Below, piece after piece: positions 38,749-50,360 of a stretch of DNA of 64,000 nt (position 1 is its first letter; every line of letters begins with the position of its first letter). Source of the stretch: Oryzibacter oryziterrae (GTDB lineage Bacteria; Pseudomonadota; Alphaproteobacteria; Rhizobiales; Pleomorphomonadaceae). A program made the translations under genes and the position numbers. Location of the stretch: assembly GCF_021864535.1 (NCBI RefSeq), contig NZ_JAKJIC010000005.1, positions 62,001 through 126,000 on the forward strand. The letters are read 5' to 3'. A model generated the notes under the pieces. It saw only the letters and a program-made list of their open reading frames with translations. It was not told where the DNA came from and did no database searches.

Positions 38749-38786
38749 GTTCCATCAAGGAATTAGCAGCGGAACCAATCGGCGCC

Positions 38787-38809
38787 CTCTCCCCCCTTGC
38801 GGGGGAGAG
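38787..38809. repeat. CTCTCCCCC palindromic intergenic element
   Basis: CTCTCCCCC (38787-38795) pairs with GGGGGAGAG (38801-38809) around CTTGC, and a partial repeat TGGAGAGAGGGG follows. This is the familiar short palindromic unit found between genes in many high-GC proteobacteria. It lies between two convergent genes and probably acts as a bidirectional terminator. Confidence 0.7.
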
Positions 38810-38865
38810 TTGGAGAGAGGGGTAAGTCGGCCTCCCCCCTCGAAGCCGAGAATTGCCACGCCCCC

Positions 38866-39636
38866 TCACCGCCCCTTGAACGCCGGCGGCCGCCGTTCCA
38901 CGAAGGCCGCCATGCCTTCCTTCTGGTCTTCGGTGGCAAACAATGCATGGAAGGCGCGGCGTTCGGCCCGCAGGCCTTCCGTCAGGCCGATCTCCAGCGC
39001 CCGGTCGACCGCTTCCTTGGCCGCCAGCACCGCCGGCTTGCCGTAGGAGGCGATGGTCCTGGCCGTCGCCAGCGCCTCGTCGACGAGCTTGTCGAGCGGC
39101 AGGATGCGCGCCACAAGCCCCGCCCGCTCGGCCTCAGCCGCGTCCATCATCCGTCCCGTCAGGATCAGGTCCATGGCCTTGGAACGGCCGACGAGCCGGG
39201 TCAGCCGCTGCGTGCCGCCCATGCCCGGCATGATGCCGAGCTTGATTTCCGGCTGGCCGAACTGGGCATTCTCCGCCGCCAGAACGATGTCGCACATCAT
39301 CGCCACCTCGCAGCCGCCACCGAGCGCATAGCCGGCCACTGCCGCGATCTTCGGAGTGCGCAGGTTGGCGAAGGCCGTCCAGGCCGACAGATAGTCGGTC
39401 GCCGCCACCTCGGCGTAGTTCTTGTCCTGCATCTCCTTGATGTCGGCGCCGGCGGCAAAGACCTTGTCCGATCCGGTGATGACGAAGCACCCCACCTCGG
39501 GATCGGCATCGAGCGGCGCCAGTTCCGCCACCAGTTCGGCCAGCACCTGCGAATTCAGCGCATTCAGCGCCTTGGGGCGATTGAGACGGACAAGCACCAC
39601 GCGGTCATGGCGTTCGATCAGCAGCGTTTCGGGCAT
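38866..39636 (-). CDS. Enoyl-CoA hydratase
   Basis: This 256-residue crotonase-fold protein hydrates 2-trans-enoyl-CoA in fatty acid oxidation (EC 4.2.1.17). The two oxyanion-hole regions are AAGADIKEM and [18 protein letters not shown], and the catalytic glutamates are expected in the latter and in [13 protein letters not shown]. The C-terminus PPAFKGR is standard. I chose ATG 39636 ([13 protein letters not shown]) from family length; the frame stays open upstream to 39891, through the small-ORF region described separately. No thiolase or dehydrogenase gene is adjacent. Confidence 0.93.
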   Translation of the reverse strand: MPETLLIERHDRVVLVRLNRPKALNALNSQVLAELVAELAPLDADPEVGCFVITGSDKVFAAGADIKEMQDKNYAEVAATDYLSAWTAFANLRTPKIAAVAGYALGGGCEVAMMCDIVLAAENAQFGQPEIKLGIMPGMGGTQRLTRLVGRSKAMDLILTGRMMDAAEAERAGLVARILPLDKLVDEALATARTIASYGKPAVLAAKEAVDRALEIGLTEGLRAERRAFHALFATEDQKEGMAAFVERRPPAFKGR

Positions 39637-39724
39637 CGGAACTCTCGGATTGGGGGATAGGCCCCGACTATGGAGAGCCCGCCTGCCCAAATCAATCCGC
39701 CTTTGCGAGGGGCCCGAATGCAAG

Positions 39725-39750
39725 AAGGGCTGCCCTTCCGGACAGCCCTT
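39725..39750 (-). terminator. Hairpin between the putative small-RNA gene and the enoyl-CoA hydratase
   Basis: AAGGGCTG (39725-39732) pairs with CAGCCCTT (39743-39750) across a 10-base GC-rich loop that can pair further. On the minus strand it is followed by CTTGCATTC, a weak tail. It could end the short transcript predicted to start near 39889, or act as an attenuator of the hydratase gene. Confidence 0.5.
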
Positions 39751-39790
39751 CCATTGCCTGCCGCACGAGGCGGAGAAAAATCGCTTGGCT

Positions 39791-39859
39791 TCAACGCGTC
39801 CCGAAGGTGTGCGTCCGGCCAACGATGTCCAGCCCTCGCGGATCATGACAATGAGACAC
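39791..39859 (-). CDS. Putative 22-codon small ORF with perfect extended Shine-Dalgarno sequence
   Basis: On the minus strand AAGGAGGTGATCC (39873-39861) is an exact complement of the 3' end of 16S rRNA, including two more bases (15 in all). A GTG start lies 7 bases after GGAGG and opens a frame of 22 residues (starting [11 protein letters not shown], ending THTFGTR) that stops at 39791. A promoter TTGCAC (39923-39918) and TATCCT (39901-39896), 16 bp apart, lies just upstream, and a hairpin follows at 39750-39725, so a transcript of about 165 bases is predicted. It may encode a peptide, a structured leader for the hydratase gene, or a small RNA. I do not recognise the peptide. Confidence 0.4.
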   Translation of the reverse strand: MSHCHDPRGLDIVGRTHTFGTR

Positions 39860-39960
39860 TGGATCACCTCCTTCCGAAATGTTGACGACAAGGGAAGGAT
39901 AGCGGGATTTCTCGGTCGTGCAATGGCTATTATTTCATCCAGCCCAGAATTTCAGCTGCC

Positions 39961-40458
39961 TCATTGCAAACCGGCAACACCCGCCGCTGCCACAGCCATG
40001 TCATCCTCAACCGAGGAACCCGACACGCCGACGGCACCGATCACCACGCCCGATTTGTCGACGAGCAGGTCGCCACCACCGAAGCTGACCAGCCCGTTGT
40101 TGGTTTCTTCAATTCCGTAGAGCGGTTTGCCTGGCTGGGCGAGCTCACCGAGTGTCTTGGTCGGCATGTTGAACAGGCGAGCTGTCCGGGCCTTCTTGAT
40201 CGAGATGTCGATACTGCCGAGAAAGGCGCCGTCCATGCGAATGAACGCCTTGAGATTGCCGCCGGCATCCACCACGGCAATATCCATCAACGTACCCTGC
40301 TCGATCGCCTTGGCGCGCGCGGCAGCAACGACCTTGTTGGCTTGCTCGAGGGTAATGTCGCCGGGCAGGGCCAGCTTGGTAGCATCAGCCGCCCATGCCG
40401 AACCTGCCATCACAAGACCGACGGCGAAAGACAAAAGCACTTTTCCAAACATCTGCAT
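39961..40458 (-). CDS. Secreted DUF336 (GlcG/HbpS-like) protein
   Basis: This 165-residue protein has a signal peptide ([17 protein letters not shown], cleavage before ADATK near residue 24) and a DUF336 domain: [48 protein letters not shown] and [20 protein letters not shown]. Members include GlcG and the heme-binding HbpS; exported forms are common next to glycolate or diol genes but have no firm role. I chose ATG 40458 with GGAAGG 2-7 bases upstream (40452 is possible). It is a single gene with an inverted-repeat operator candidate 91 bp upstream. Confidence 0.85.
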   Translation of the reverse strand: MQMFGKVLLSFAVGLVMAGSAWAADATKLALPGDITLEQANKVVAAARAKAIEQGTLMDIAVVDAGGNLKAFIRMDGAFLGSIDISIKKARTARLFNMPTKTLGELAQPGKPLYGIEETNNGLVSFGGGDLLVDKSGVVIGAVGVSGSSVEDDMAVAAAGVAGLQ

Positions 40459-40548
40459 GGCCTTCCAGTTAACAAGCCTTCCCCCCAACGAAAGCCAGAC
40501 ATGATCTTGCAAGACAATCGGATCTGAAATCTGATCGATCACAACAAC

Positions 40549-40577
40549 TTCGAGTATATGTGATTTGAATACTCGAA
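40549..40577. promoter_or_regulatory. Inverted repeat upstream of the DUF336 gene
   Basis: TTCGAGTAT (40549-40557) and ATACTCGAA (40569-40577) are perfect 9-bp arms with an 11-bp spacer, in an AT-rich upstream stretch. It is a good candidate operator for a dimeric repressor; no regulator gene is adjacent. The rest of the 40459-40850 gap shows no gene. Confidence 0.6.
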
Positions 40578-40850
40578 ATTGGCTCCGACGCCCTGCAAGG
40601 AAAAGATCTATTCCTATTTTCGGATAAGACAATGATCAAAATAGTGCTTAGGTATTTGACGTATCGGCATAATTCATAAGTCGTTCTACTGTATTCTTGC
40701 GTGCTTGTTTTCCGGCGAGCAACGTTCTTCATGGGCCTGGACCAGCCGCCTGAATCTGGAGCGATCTCCCTTCGATCCGACGTTTTCGCCAGACGGACAA
40801 GCGCTCCAGGCCCCGCTCCATACTCGGAGGTCTGGCCGAACGGGATCGCC

Positions 40851-40888
40851 AAAAAGCCGAAGGCCGCCGGGTCACCCCGACGGCCTTC
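40851..40888 (-). terminator. Terminator of acnA
   Basis: A 13-bp stem with one wobble (40859-40871 with 40876-40888, loop of 4) is followed on the minus strand by GGCTTTTT. It lies 27 bp after the acnA stop and is a strong intrinsic terminator. Confidence 0.85.
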
Positions 40889-40914
40889 GTCATTTAAGCA
40901 GCCTGGCAAGCCGA

Positions 40915-43611
<2,697 letters not shown>

Positions 43612-43960
43612 GGGCAACAATCCCTCCGGGTTGGAATGGCCGGCATCGAGATGTGTCAGCTCGAGAGCCGTCGCGGCGTCCGCCGCATGCCATCAGGCAA
43701 ATGGTTTACGTTTACGTAAAGGGTACTTTCCGCAACCGTGATCTGTCGGCGCCTTATAGTGAATTTCCCTGCCTCTGCCTAGAAGGATCGACCAATTTAT
43801 GATGCGCTGCACGGTGATTTTTTGCCAGACCTCTCCTTGTTCGATTGCGAGCGCCGTTGCGAATGGCTAGGACCGTATCAACAGCCGGGAACCGCAGCGG
43901 TCGAGCCGCCCGGGGCATCAATGTCGCAAGACGATCCGGCGGGCTTTCACGGGGCGCATT
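43612..43960. promoter_or_regulatory. acnA-ccmA divergent promoter region
   Basis: This 349-bp region separates the two divergent genes. It contains a 10-bp palindrome TTTACGTAAA (43711-43720) preceded by GTTTACG, so TTTACG occurs twice, 100 bp before acnA. A minus-strand TATAAG (about 43762-43757) could be an acnA -10 box. No gene was seen in it. Confidence 0.45.
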
Positions 43961-44647
43961 TTGGCAGACGAGCACATCCAGACATCAGCTTCTGCGCCGC
44001 CGCTCACCGGCTTGCGGCTTGAGGTGTCCGGCCTCACGGTCGACCGTGGCGGCCGCCGGGTGCTCGAGAACATCAGCTTCGCCCTCGAACCCGGCCAGGC
44101 CCTGCTGCTCACCGGACCCAATGGCGTCGGCAAGTCGACCCTGATTCGCAGCCTGATCGGCGCCGTTCACCGCAGCGAGGGGACCGTCACGCTGGCCGGC
44201 CCCGGCATCGAGGAGCCCGACGACGTCGCCCGCCACTGCCACTATCTCGGCCATCGCGACGCCATCAAGACCGCCCTCTCGGTGCGCGAGAACCTTGCCT
44301 TCTGGCAGGATTTCCTCGGCAGGGGCCACGGCACGAGCGTCGCCGAAGCCCTGGCCGCCGTCGATCTTGCCGATCTCGCCGACCTGCCGGCCGCCTATCT
44401 CTCCGCCGGCCAGCGTCGCCGCCTCGCCATCGCCCGGCTCGTTGCCGTGGGCAAGCCGATCTGGCTGCTGGACGAGCCCACCGCCGCCCTCGATCGGCAA
44501 TCCGAAGCCCGTCTCGTCGCCTTGATCGCCGAGCACGTGGCACGCGGCGGCTCCATGCTGGCGGCAACCCATCTCGCCATCAACCTGCCGACGGCCCGCA
44601 GCCTGCGCTTGAGCCCGGTCGACCATCATCTGGAGGCCGAATGGTGA
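43961..44647 (+). CDS. ccmA: Heme exporter ATP-binding protein CcmA
   Basis: This protein of about 228 residues is the ATPase of the CcmABC(D) complex that releases holo-CcmE during cytochrome c maturation. It has Walker A GPNGVGKST at about residues 52-60, HYLGHRDAIKTALSVRENLAFW (a CcmA hallmark), signature LSAGQRRRLAIARL and Walker B IWLLDEPTAALD. The start is uncertain: no ATG exists in frame, and TTG 43961 is the likeliest start. Its stop lies inside the start of ccmB (7 bp overlap). Confidence 0.92.
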   Translation: MADEHIQTSASAPPLTGLRLEVSGLTVDRGGRRVLENISFALEPGQALLLTGPNGVGKSTLIRSLIGAVHRSEGTVTLAGPGIEEPDDVARHCHYLGHRDAIKTALSVRENLAFWQDFLGRGHGTSVAEALAAVDLADLADLPAAYLSAGQRRRLAIARLVAVGKPIWLLDEPTAALDRQSEARLVALIAEHVARGGSMLAATHLAINLPTARSLRLSPVDHHLEAEW

Positions 44648-45309
44648 GTTGGCGCGCACTCTTCATCCGCGAAATGCGTCTGGCCGTTCGCGTGGGCGGC
44701 GGCGCCCTCATGGGCGTCCTGTTCTTCCTGATCGTGGTGACGGTCTTCCCCTTCGCCATCGGTCCCGACCTCAACCTGCTCTCGCGCATCGGCCCGGCCA
44801 TCCTGTGGATCGGCGCGCTGCTGTCGACCCTGCTCGGCCTCGACCGCCTGTTCGAAGCCGACAAGGAAGACGGCGCCCTCGATCTCCTGGTGGCCAGCGG
44901 TCACCCGCTCGAACTCGTTGTCGTCATCAAGACCCTGGCCCACTGGACCACCACCGGCCTGCCGCTAGTACTGGCCGCGCCCTTCTTCTCGCTCTTCCTC
45001 GCCATGACGCCGGCGAGCATCGGTGCCACCATGCTGACGCTGCTGGTCGGCACCCCCGCCCTCACCTTCCTGGGCGTCATCGGCTCCGGCCTGACCGTGT
45101 CGCTGCGCCGCGGCGGCCTGCTGGTGCCGATCCTGATCCTGCCCTTTGCCGTCCCGGTCCTGATCTTCGGCGTCTCGGCCTCCAATGCCGTTGCCTTCGA
45201 CCCGGCCGCCTTCCGCACGCCCTTCCTGCTGCTGGCCGCCGTCTCGCTGGTCGCCGCCGTCATCTCCCCCATCGCCACCGCCGCCGCCCTACGCAATGGC
45301 CTCGACTGA
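44641..45309 (+). CDS. ccmB: Heme exporter protein CcmB
   Basis: This 222-residue inner-membrane protein has six predicted helices and the CcmB-specific stretch PAILWIGALLSTLLGLDRLFEADKEDGALDLL. It partners with CcmA in cytochrome c maturation. It overlaps ccmA by 7 bp. The next gene is convergent, so ccmC and ccmD, which normally follow in this bacterial group, must be elsewhere or lost. Confidence 0.94.
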   Translation: MVSWRALFIREMRLAVRVGGGALMGVLFFLIVVTVFPFAIGPDLNLLSRIGPAILWIGALLSTLLGLDRLFEADKEDGALDLLVASGHPLELVVVIKTLAHWTTTGLPLVLAAPFFSLFLAMTPASIGATMLTLLVGTPALTFLGVIGSGLTVSLRRGGLLVPILILPFAVPVLIFGVSASNAVAFDPAAFRTPFLLLAAVSLVAAVISPIATAAALRNGLD

Positions 45310-45328
45310 GCCCTAGGCCTGAAAAGCC

Positions 45329-45360
45329 AAGGGGGACCGGCCTTGCGACCGATCCCCCTT
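45329..45360. terminator. Bidirectional terminator between ccmB and the chemotaxis receptor
   Basis: AAGGGGGACCGG (45329-45340) pairs with 45349-45360 with one wobble and an 8-base loop. TGTCGTTGT follows on the plus strand. It lies between convergent genes and can serve both. Confidence 0.7.
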
Positions 45361-45390
45361 GTCGTTGTCTGCGCGTATTGATCTCGGCGC

Positions 45391-47409
45391 TTACGCGGCG
45401 CGAATCGTCTGCAGGAAGCCCTTGAGTTCGTCCTGCAGGCGACGGGCCTGATCGGACAGAGCCTCCGAGGCCGCCAGCACCTCGCGAGCCGCGGTCGACG
45501 AACGGTCCGCCGCCGAGTTGACCTCGGCGATATTGGCCGTCACCGCTCCCGTGCCGCCGGCGGCACGCTGCACCGAGTCGGCGATTTCCTGCGTCGCCGT
45601 ACCCTGGTCGCGCACCGAGCCCGACACGGCATTCGAGACTTCCGAGATCCGGCCGATGGTCGCGGTGATGCGCATGATCGCGTCCGACGATTCGGCCGTC
45701 GACGACTGGATGGCAGAGATCTGCGCCCCGATTTCGTTGGTCGCCTTGGCCGTCTGGTCGGCGAGCTGTTTGACCTCGGCGGCCACCACCGCAAAGCCCT
45801 TGCCTGCTTCGCCGGCACGCGCCGCTTCGATCGTGGCATTGAGGGCGAGAAGGTTGGTCTGGCCGGCGATGTTGTTGATGAGATCCACCACGTTGCCGAT
45901 CTTCTTGGCCGCTTCAGAGAGAGCCGCCACCTTGGACGCGGTGTCCGAGGCATCGACCACCGCCGTCGCGGCAATCTCGGTGGATTCCGTCACCTGACGC
46001 CCGATCTCGGTGATCGAGGACGCCAGCTCTTCCGCCGCAGCAGCAACGGTTCCGACGCTTGCCGACGCTTCCTCGGAGGCTTCCGCCACCACGGTCGCCT
46101 TATGCGACACATCCGCAGACGAGCGCGTCATCACCTGGGCGGCCCCGTTGAGCTGGGTCGCCGACGACGCGAGCGCGGCTGCGATACCGCCAACAGACTG
46201 CTCGAACAGATCCGCCAGTTGCTGCAGCTCCGCCCGGCGGCTGGCCGCCTGGCTCGCCGCATCGGCTTCACGCGCCGCACGGCCCGCCTCGGCTTCGGCC
46301 AGGCTGGTCTTGAACACTTCCAGCGTGTCGGCCATCACGCCCACTTCGTCACGGCGCCCGACACCGGGAACCTTGATCAGGAAGTCGCCCTCGGACACAC
46401 GGCGCATGGTCGCGGCGATGGCGACAACCGGCTTGGAGATCGACCGGCCGATCAGCATGGACAGCACGATGGCCGCAAAGATCGACACACCGGCCACCAC
46501 CAGAAGCACGAGGCGGATGCGGGCGGCGAGCGACATGGTGCTGGTGCTGATGGCATCAGACTCTTCGGTGGCCTGAGCCCGGATCTTCGACAGCGACGCG
46601 GCGATCGTGTCGTTGGCCTGCTTCATGTCATTGGCGACCAGCCCGTTGAGCTGCGCCGAAATCGCGGCGGCTTCCTGATAGGCGGCCTGATAGGCGGCCA
46701 CAGACTTCAGCACCTTGCCGATCTGCGAGGACTCCTGGCCTTCGCCAACCGCCTTGGTGATCAGGTTCAGGCGCTGCACAAAGCCATTGAACCCGGCGTC
46801 CGCTGCCTTGAGTTCGGCATCCCCGCCACCGGCCATCAGCTTCAGCACAGCGAAGCGGCCGGCATTGAACTGTTCCGTACCCTTGGTGATGATCGGCAGG
46901 AGATCGGCGCGATTGAGCGTCATGATCTTGCCGGCGAGGAAGCCCGCGTCGTTCTTGAGCTTGTCGCCGACCGGCTCGACGGTCCCGGCGATCAGCTTGA
47001 CCTGCTTCATCCGAAGGTCAGCCACCTGCTGCCAGACCGCACGATAGGCCTCGAAACGCGTGGACGCCTCGGCGATCATCGGACCATGATCGGCATCCTG
47101 GATTTCGGTCTTGGCAACGGCGATCGCCTTCGCCACACCATCGATCGCCACATTGGCATCGGCCAGCGTCGCGTCGGTGCCTGCATAGACGAAGGCCGCG
47201 ATCTTTCGGGTTAAATCGATGTAGGCGTAATCCACGTCGCGGGTAATATCGACTTCCCGCGTCCGCTGCCGGGTCTCCATGAAGGACTGTCCCGCCGATT
47301 GCAGCGAAAAATAGGATATCCCGGCGACAAGAACGAGAAGAGAAATCACCAACCCGAAAGCTGTGAAAATCTTCGATCCGATGGACAAATTATTGAAGGT
47401 TCGAATCAT
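45391..47409 (-). CDS. Methyl-accepting chemotaxis protein
   Basis: This 672-residue receptor has a cytoplasmic N-terminal stub, membrane helix 1 (about 12-34), a helical periplasmic sensor of about 265 residues, membrane helix 2 (about 300-323), a HAMP domain ([20 protein letters not shown]) and a long cytoplasmic signalling rod with the conserved hairpin tip [20 protein letters not shown]. The C-terminus [12 protein letters not shown] lacks a CheR/CheB tether. The sensor resembles helical-bundle four-helix types; its ligand is unknown. It is a lone leftward gene, with no other chemotaxis gene nearby. Confidence 0.93.
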   Translation of the reverse strand: MIRTFNNLSIGSKIFTAFGLVISLLVLVAGISYFSLQSAGQSFMETRQRTREVDITRDVDYAYIDLTRKIAAFVYAGTDATLADANVAIDGVAKAIAVAKTEIQDADHGPMIAEASTRFEAYRAVWQQVADLRMKQVKLIAGTVEPVGDKLKNDAGFLAGKIMTLNRADLLPIITKGTEQFNAGRFAVLKLMAGGGDAELKAADAGFNGFVQRLNLITKAVGEGQESSQIGKVLKSVAAYQAAYQEAAAISAQLNGLVANDMKQANDTIAASLSKIRAQATEESDAISTSTMSLAARIRLVLLVVAGVSIFAAIVLSMLIGRSISKPVVAIAATMRRVSEGDFLIKVPGVGRRDEVGVMADTLEVFKTSLAEAEAGRAAREADAASQAASRRAELQQLADLFEQSVGGIAAALASSATQLNGAAQVMTRSSADVSHKATVVAEASEEASASVGTVAAAAEELASSITEIGRQVTESTEIAATAVVDASDTASKVAALSEAAKKIGNVVDLINNIAGQTNLLALNATIEAARAGEAGKGFAVVAAEVKQLADQTAKATNEIGAQISAIQSSTAESSDAIMRITATIGRISEVSNAVSGSVRDQGTATQEIADSVQRAAGGTGAVTANIAEVNSAADRSSTAAREVLAASEALSDQARRLQDELKGFLQTIRAA

Positions 47410-47782
47410 GGTTCTGCGCTCTTCCCCTCTTCGCCCTGGCTACGCAACAACAAAACTTGCAGAGCAAAGCTTTACCTTCGATGTCAGCAGGCGGACATCC
47501 TTGAGGTAATCGAGCGTAGATTATCGCTGTTAAATTTTCACTAAGTCGCCCTTCGTGCTGGCAGATGCTGCGGATTTGCCGAGATGGGCAGGGGCAGCAA
47601 GGGCTTCAGCACAGGGCCCGATGAAATAGTGAGCACTCAGCCGGGTTTTTGATCAACGATGCGCCCATTTCGGCGCCAGACCTTGCAAGAATTGCAGCAT
47701 TCGCTTCAACAAGCGACAACCCCGGTCACAATTTCCGGCACAGCCCTCGGTCGAGCAAAAAATGGGCGACTGATGAGATCAA
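47410..47782. other. Gap between the chemotaxis receptor and amtB
   Basis: No gene was found. The GCGCC-N6-GGCGC repeat at 47661-47676 loosely resembles an NtrC site (TGCACC-N5-GGTGCA) but has a 1-bp wider spacing, so it is only a weak upstream activator candidate for amtB. Confidence 0.35.
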
Positions 47783-47797
47783 TGGCACATCACTTGC
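47783..47797 (+). promoter_or_regulatory. Sigma-54 promoter of amtB
   Basis: TGGCAC-N5-TTGC (TGGCAC at 47783-47788, TTGC at 47794-47797) is a full match to the RpoN -24/-12 consensus with correct spacing. Transcription should start near 47809, about 36 bases before the amtB start codon. It predicts nitrogen control through NtrC. Confidence 0.9.
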
Positions 47798-47844
47798 GTA
47801 GATTTTGCCCAACTTGCGCAATGAATGCCCCCTTGAGGTCACCG

Positions 47845-49173
47845 ATGACATTCCCGATTGCCACCTTCAGGCCATTGACCTGCATTTCCGCCAGTGGCCT
47901 CCTGCTTGTGGCCAGCCTGAGCCCCGCCTGGGCTCAGACCTCCACGATCAACGCCGCCGACACCGGCTTCGTCTTCATGGCCACCGCCCTCGTGCTGATG
48001 ATGACGCTGCCCGGCCTCGCACTCTTCTACTCAGGCATGGTGCGCGAGAAGAACATCCTCGCCACCATGGCGCAAAGCGCCGCCGCCACGGCCATCGTCT
48101 CGTTGCTCTGGTTCGCCGCCGCCTACTCCCTGTCCTTCACCGGCACGGGTGACTTTCTGGGCGCGTCCGATCGCATCGGCCTCGCCGGCATGGGCATCGA
48201 CAGCGTCAACCCGTTGGCGCCCACCATCCCCGAAGTGCTGTTCATGGCCTATCAGATGACCTTCGCCGTCATCACCGTCGCCCTCGTCGGCGGCGCGGTG
48301 GCCGACCGCATGAGCTTCTCCGCCTTCGTCGTCTTTGGCGTCATCTGGCTGTTTCTGGTCTACGTGCCGAGTGCCCACATGGTCTGGGGCGGCGGCTGGC
48401 TGGCCAGGATGGGCGTGATCGATTTTGCCGGTGGCACCGTCGTTCACATCAACGCCGGCGTCGGCGGCCTGGTCGCCGCGCTGGTGATCGGCCCGCGTCT
48501 CGGCTTCGGCAAGGAGAACATGGCGCCGTCAAATCTGTCGCTCGCCGTTGTCGGAACGGGCCTGCTCTGGGTCGGCTGGTTCGGCTTCAACGGCGGCTCG
48601 GCGCTCGCCATCGGCCCGCGCGCCGTCTATGCCGTGCTTTCGACCCATCTCGCCGCCTGCGCCGGTGCCGTGGTCTGGAGCCTCATCGAATATCTCGAGC
48701 GCGGCAAGCCGTCCGTTCTCGGCATCATCTCCGGCGCCGTCGCCGGCCTTGGCACCATCACCCCCGCCTCGGGCTTCGTCGAACCCTGGCATGGCGTGGT
48801 GATCGGCGCCGTCGCCGGCGCGGTCTGCTACCTCGCCTGTACCCGCATCAAGACCCGCTTCGGCTATGACGACAGCCTCGACGTCTTCGGCGTGCACGGC
48901 GTCGGCGGCATTCTCGGTACGCTGGCCGCCGGTGTCTTTGCCAGCGCCGGTGTCAGCGCCTCCGCCGGTGGCCCCGGCATCTCCGGCCTGATCGAGGGCA
49001 ACGGGCACCAACTGGCCGTCCAGTTCATCGGTGTCGGCGTCACCATCGCCTGGGCGGCCGTCGGCACCTGGGTGGCGTTGAAGCTCACCGGTCTGCTCAC
49101 CTCGCTGCGGGTCTCCGCCGCCTCCGAACGCGAGGGCCTTGATCTCGCCCTGCACGGCGAAGCCATCAAGTGA
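47845..49173 (+). CDS. amtB: Ammonium transporter
   Basis: This 442-residue inner-membrane ammonium channel has a signal peptide (about 1-30, ending LSPAWA) and eleven membrane helices. Family signatures are LALFYSGMVREKN, the pore histidines in GTVVHINAGVGGL and DVFGVHGVGGILG, and WFGFNGGSAL. The start at 47845 is chosen because GAGG precedes it by 7 bases and because the sigma-54 promoter places the transcript start near 47809, which rules out the longer open frame beginning at 47659. The usual partner glnK is absent upstream, so the PII protein gene must lie elsewhere. Confidence 0.95.
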   Translation: MTFPIATFRPLTCISASGLLLVASLSPAWAQTSTINAADTGFVFMATALVLMMTLPGLALFYSGMVREKNILATMAQSAAATAIVSLLWFAAAYSLSFTGTGDFLGASDRIGLAGMGIDSVNPLAPTIPEVLFMAYQMTFAVITVALVGGAVADRMSFSAFVVFGVIWLFLVYVPSAHMVWGGGWLARMGVIDFAGGTVVHINAGVGGLVAALVIGPRLGFGKENMAPSNLSLAVVGTGLLWVGWFGFNGGSALAIGPRAVYAVLSTHLAACAGAVVWSLIEYLERGKPSVLGIISGAVAGLGTITPASGFVEPWHGVVIGAVAGAVCYLACTRIKTRFGYDDSLDVFGVHGVGGILGTLAAGVFASAGVSASAGGPGISGLIEGNGHQLAVQFIGVGVTIAWAAVGTWVALKLTGLLTSLRVSAASEREGLDLALHGEAIK

Positions 49174-49316
49174 TCCCGGCTGATGCACCCCGGAAACGGT
49201 TGAAAAGCCGGCACAAGATCGCAAGAGGCTGGACAAACTCGGGCTCACCGTTATCGTTCACATGTGCAGTGCCGGCCTGAGCCGGCCTGCTCCTCCCGTT
49301 GACGAGATCAGGTACC

Positions 49317-50348
49317 ATGTCTGCCCCGCCGCCCCGCAGCACCCCGACCATGGCCGATGTGGCCAAGCGGGCCGGCGTGTCCACCATGACAGTCTCGCGC
49401 GCCCTGCGCGACGGCGGCATGGTCTCCGGCGATACCCGCGCCCGCATCCTCGCCGCCATCGAGGAACTGGGCTACGTCCTCGATCAGACCGCCGGCACCC
49501 TGTCGTCCAAGCGCTCCGGCTTCATGGCGGCCATCGTCCCCTCGCTCAACAACTCCAATTTCGCCGACACCGCCCGCGGCATCACCGAGGCCATCGAGGA
49601 ATCGGGCCTGCAGATGCTGCTCGGCTACACCGACTATCAGGTGGAGAAGGAAGAGAAACTCATCGAGGCCATGCTGCGCCGCCGCCCCGAAGGGCTGGTG
49701 CTCACCGGCGGCCGTCACACCCCGCGCGCCCGCAAGCTGCTGGAAGCCGCCGGCATTCCCGTGGTCGAGACCTGGGACATCCCGCCCGACCCCATCGGCC
49801 ACGCCGTCGGCTTCTCCAACGCCGCCGCCTGCCGCGCCCTGGTCCATCGCCTCTACGAACGCGGCTATCGCAACATCGGCTTCGTCGGCGGTACCTCCAA
49901 CCGCGACACCCGCGGCGCCGACCGGCGCCTGGGCTATTCGGAGGCGGTGGAGGAGCTCGGCCTGCCGCGCGGCCGCATCATCTCCTTCGGCAAGCCGCCC
50001 ATCTCCATGGAACAGGGCGGCGAGGCCATCGTGCACATGGTCACGCAATGGCCTGACGTCGACGCCGTCGTCTGCGTCTCCGACTTGTCCGCCTTCGGCG
50101 CCATCGCCGAATGTCACCGCCGGGGCTGGGCTGTCCCCGGCCGCATCGCCGTCGCCGGCTTCGGCGATTTCGAGGTCGCCCGCTGCGCCTTCCCGCGCAT
50201 CACCACCGTGGCCGTCGACAGCCTCGAGATCGGCCGTCAGGCCGGCGAACTCATCCTGCGCGCCATCGAAGGCGCCCGCGCCGGCCGCTCCATGCCGGCG
50301 GAGACCATGATCATCCCCTTCAAGGTGATCGAGCGCGAGAGCACCTGA
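49317..50348 (+). CDS. LacI-family regulator, GntR/IdnR type
   Basis: This 343-residue repressor has an N-terminal helix-turn-helix (TMADVAKRAGVSTMTVSRALRDGGMVS) and a sugar-acid type sensor domain (MAAIVPSLNNSNFADTARGITEAIEESGLQMLLGYTDY). This sensor pattern is typical of GntR/IdnR-like members controlling gluconate or idonate genes. It lies beside genes for L-idonate and gluconate breakdown. Three near-identical palindromes TGTTATCGATAACA are found at the promoters of these genes and of the neighbouring ABC transporter, and this protein is their most likely reader. ATG 49317 is chosen by homology. Confidence 0.88.
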   Translation: MSAPPPRSTPTMADVAKRAGVSTMTVSRALRDGGMVSGDTRARILAAIEELGYVLDQTAGTLSSKRSGFMAAIVPSLNNSNFADTARGITEAIEESGLQMLLGYTDYQVEKEEKLIEAMLRRRPEGLVLTGGRHTPRARKLLEAAGIPVVETWDIPPDPIGHAVGFSNAAACRALVHRLYERGYRNIGFVGGTSNRDTRGADRRLGYSEAVEELGLPRGRIISFGKPPISMEQGGEAIVHMVTQWPDVDAVVCVSDLSAFGAIAECHRRGWAVPGRIAVAGFGDFEVARCAFPRITTVAVDSLEIGRQAGELILRAIEGARAGRSMPAETMIIPFKVIEREST

Positions 50349-50360
50349 GTTCAAGCCCAT

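Noticed and set aside
39861-39875. Fragment of a 16S rRNA gene
   Set aside because: Only 15 bases match and the flanks do not resemble rRNA; the minus-strand reading as an extended Shine-Dalgarno sequence explains it better.
47661-47676. NtrC box upstream of amtB
   Set aside because: The spacing is 6 instead of 5 and the key TGCAC bases are TGCGC; kept only as a weak hint.
47659-47844. N-terminal extension of AmtB
   Set aside because: The sigma-54 promoter at 47783-47797 lies inside this extension, and a signal peptide plus ribosome site begin at 47845.
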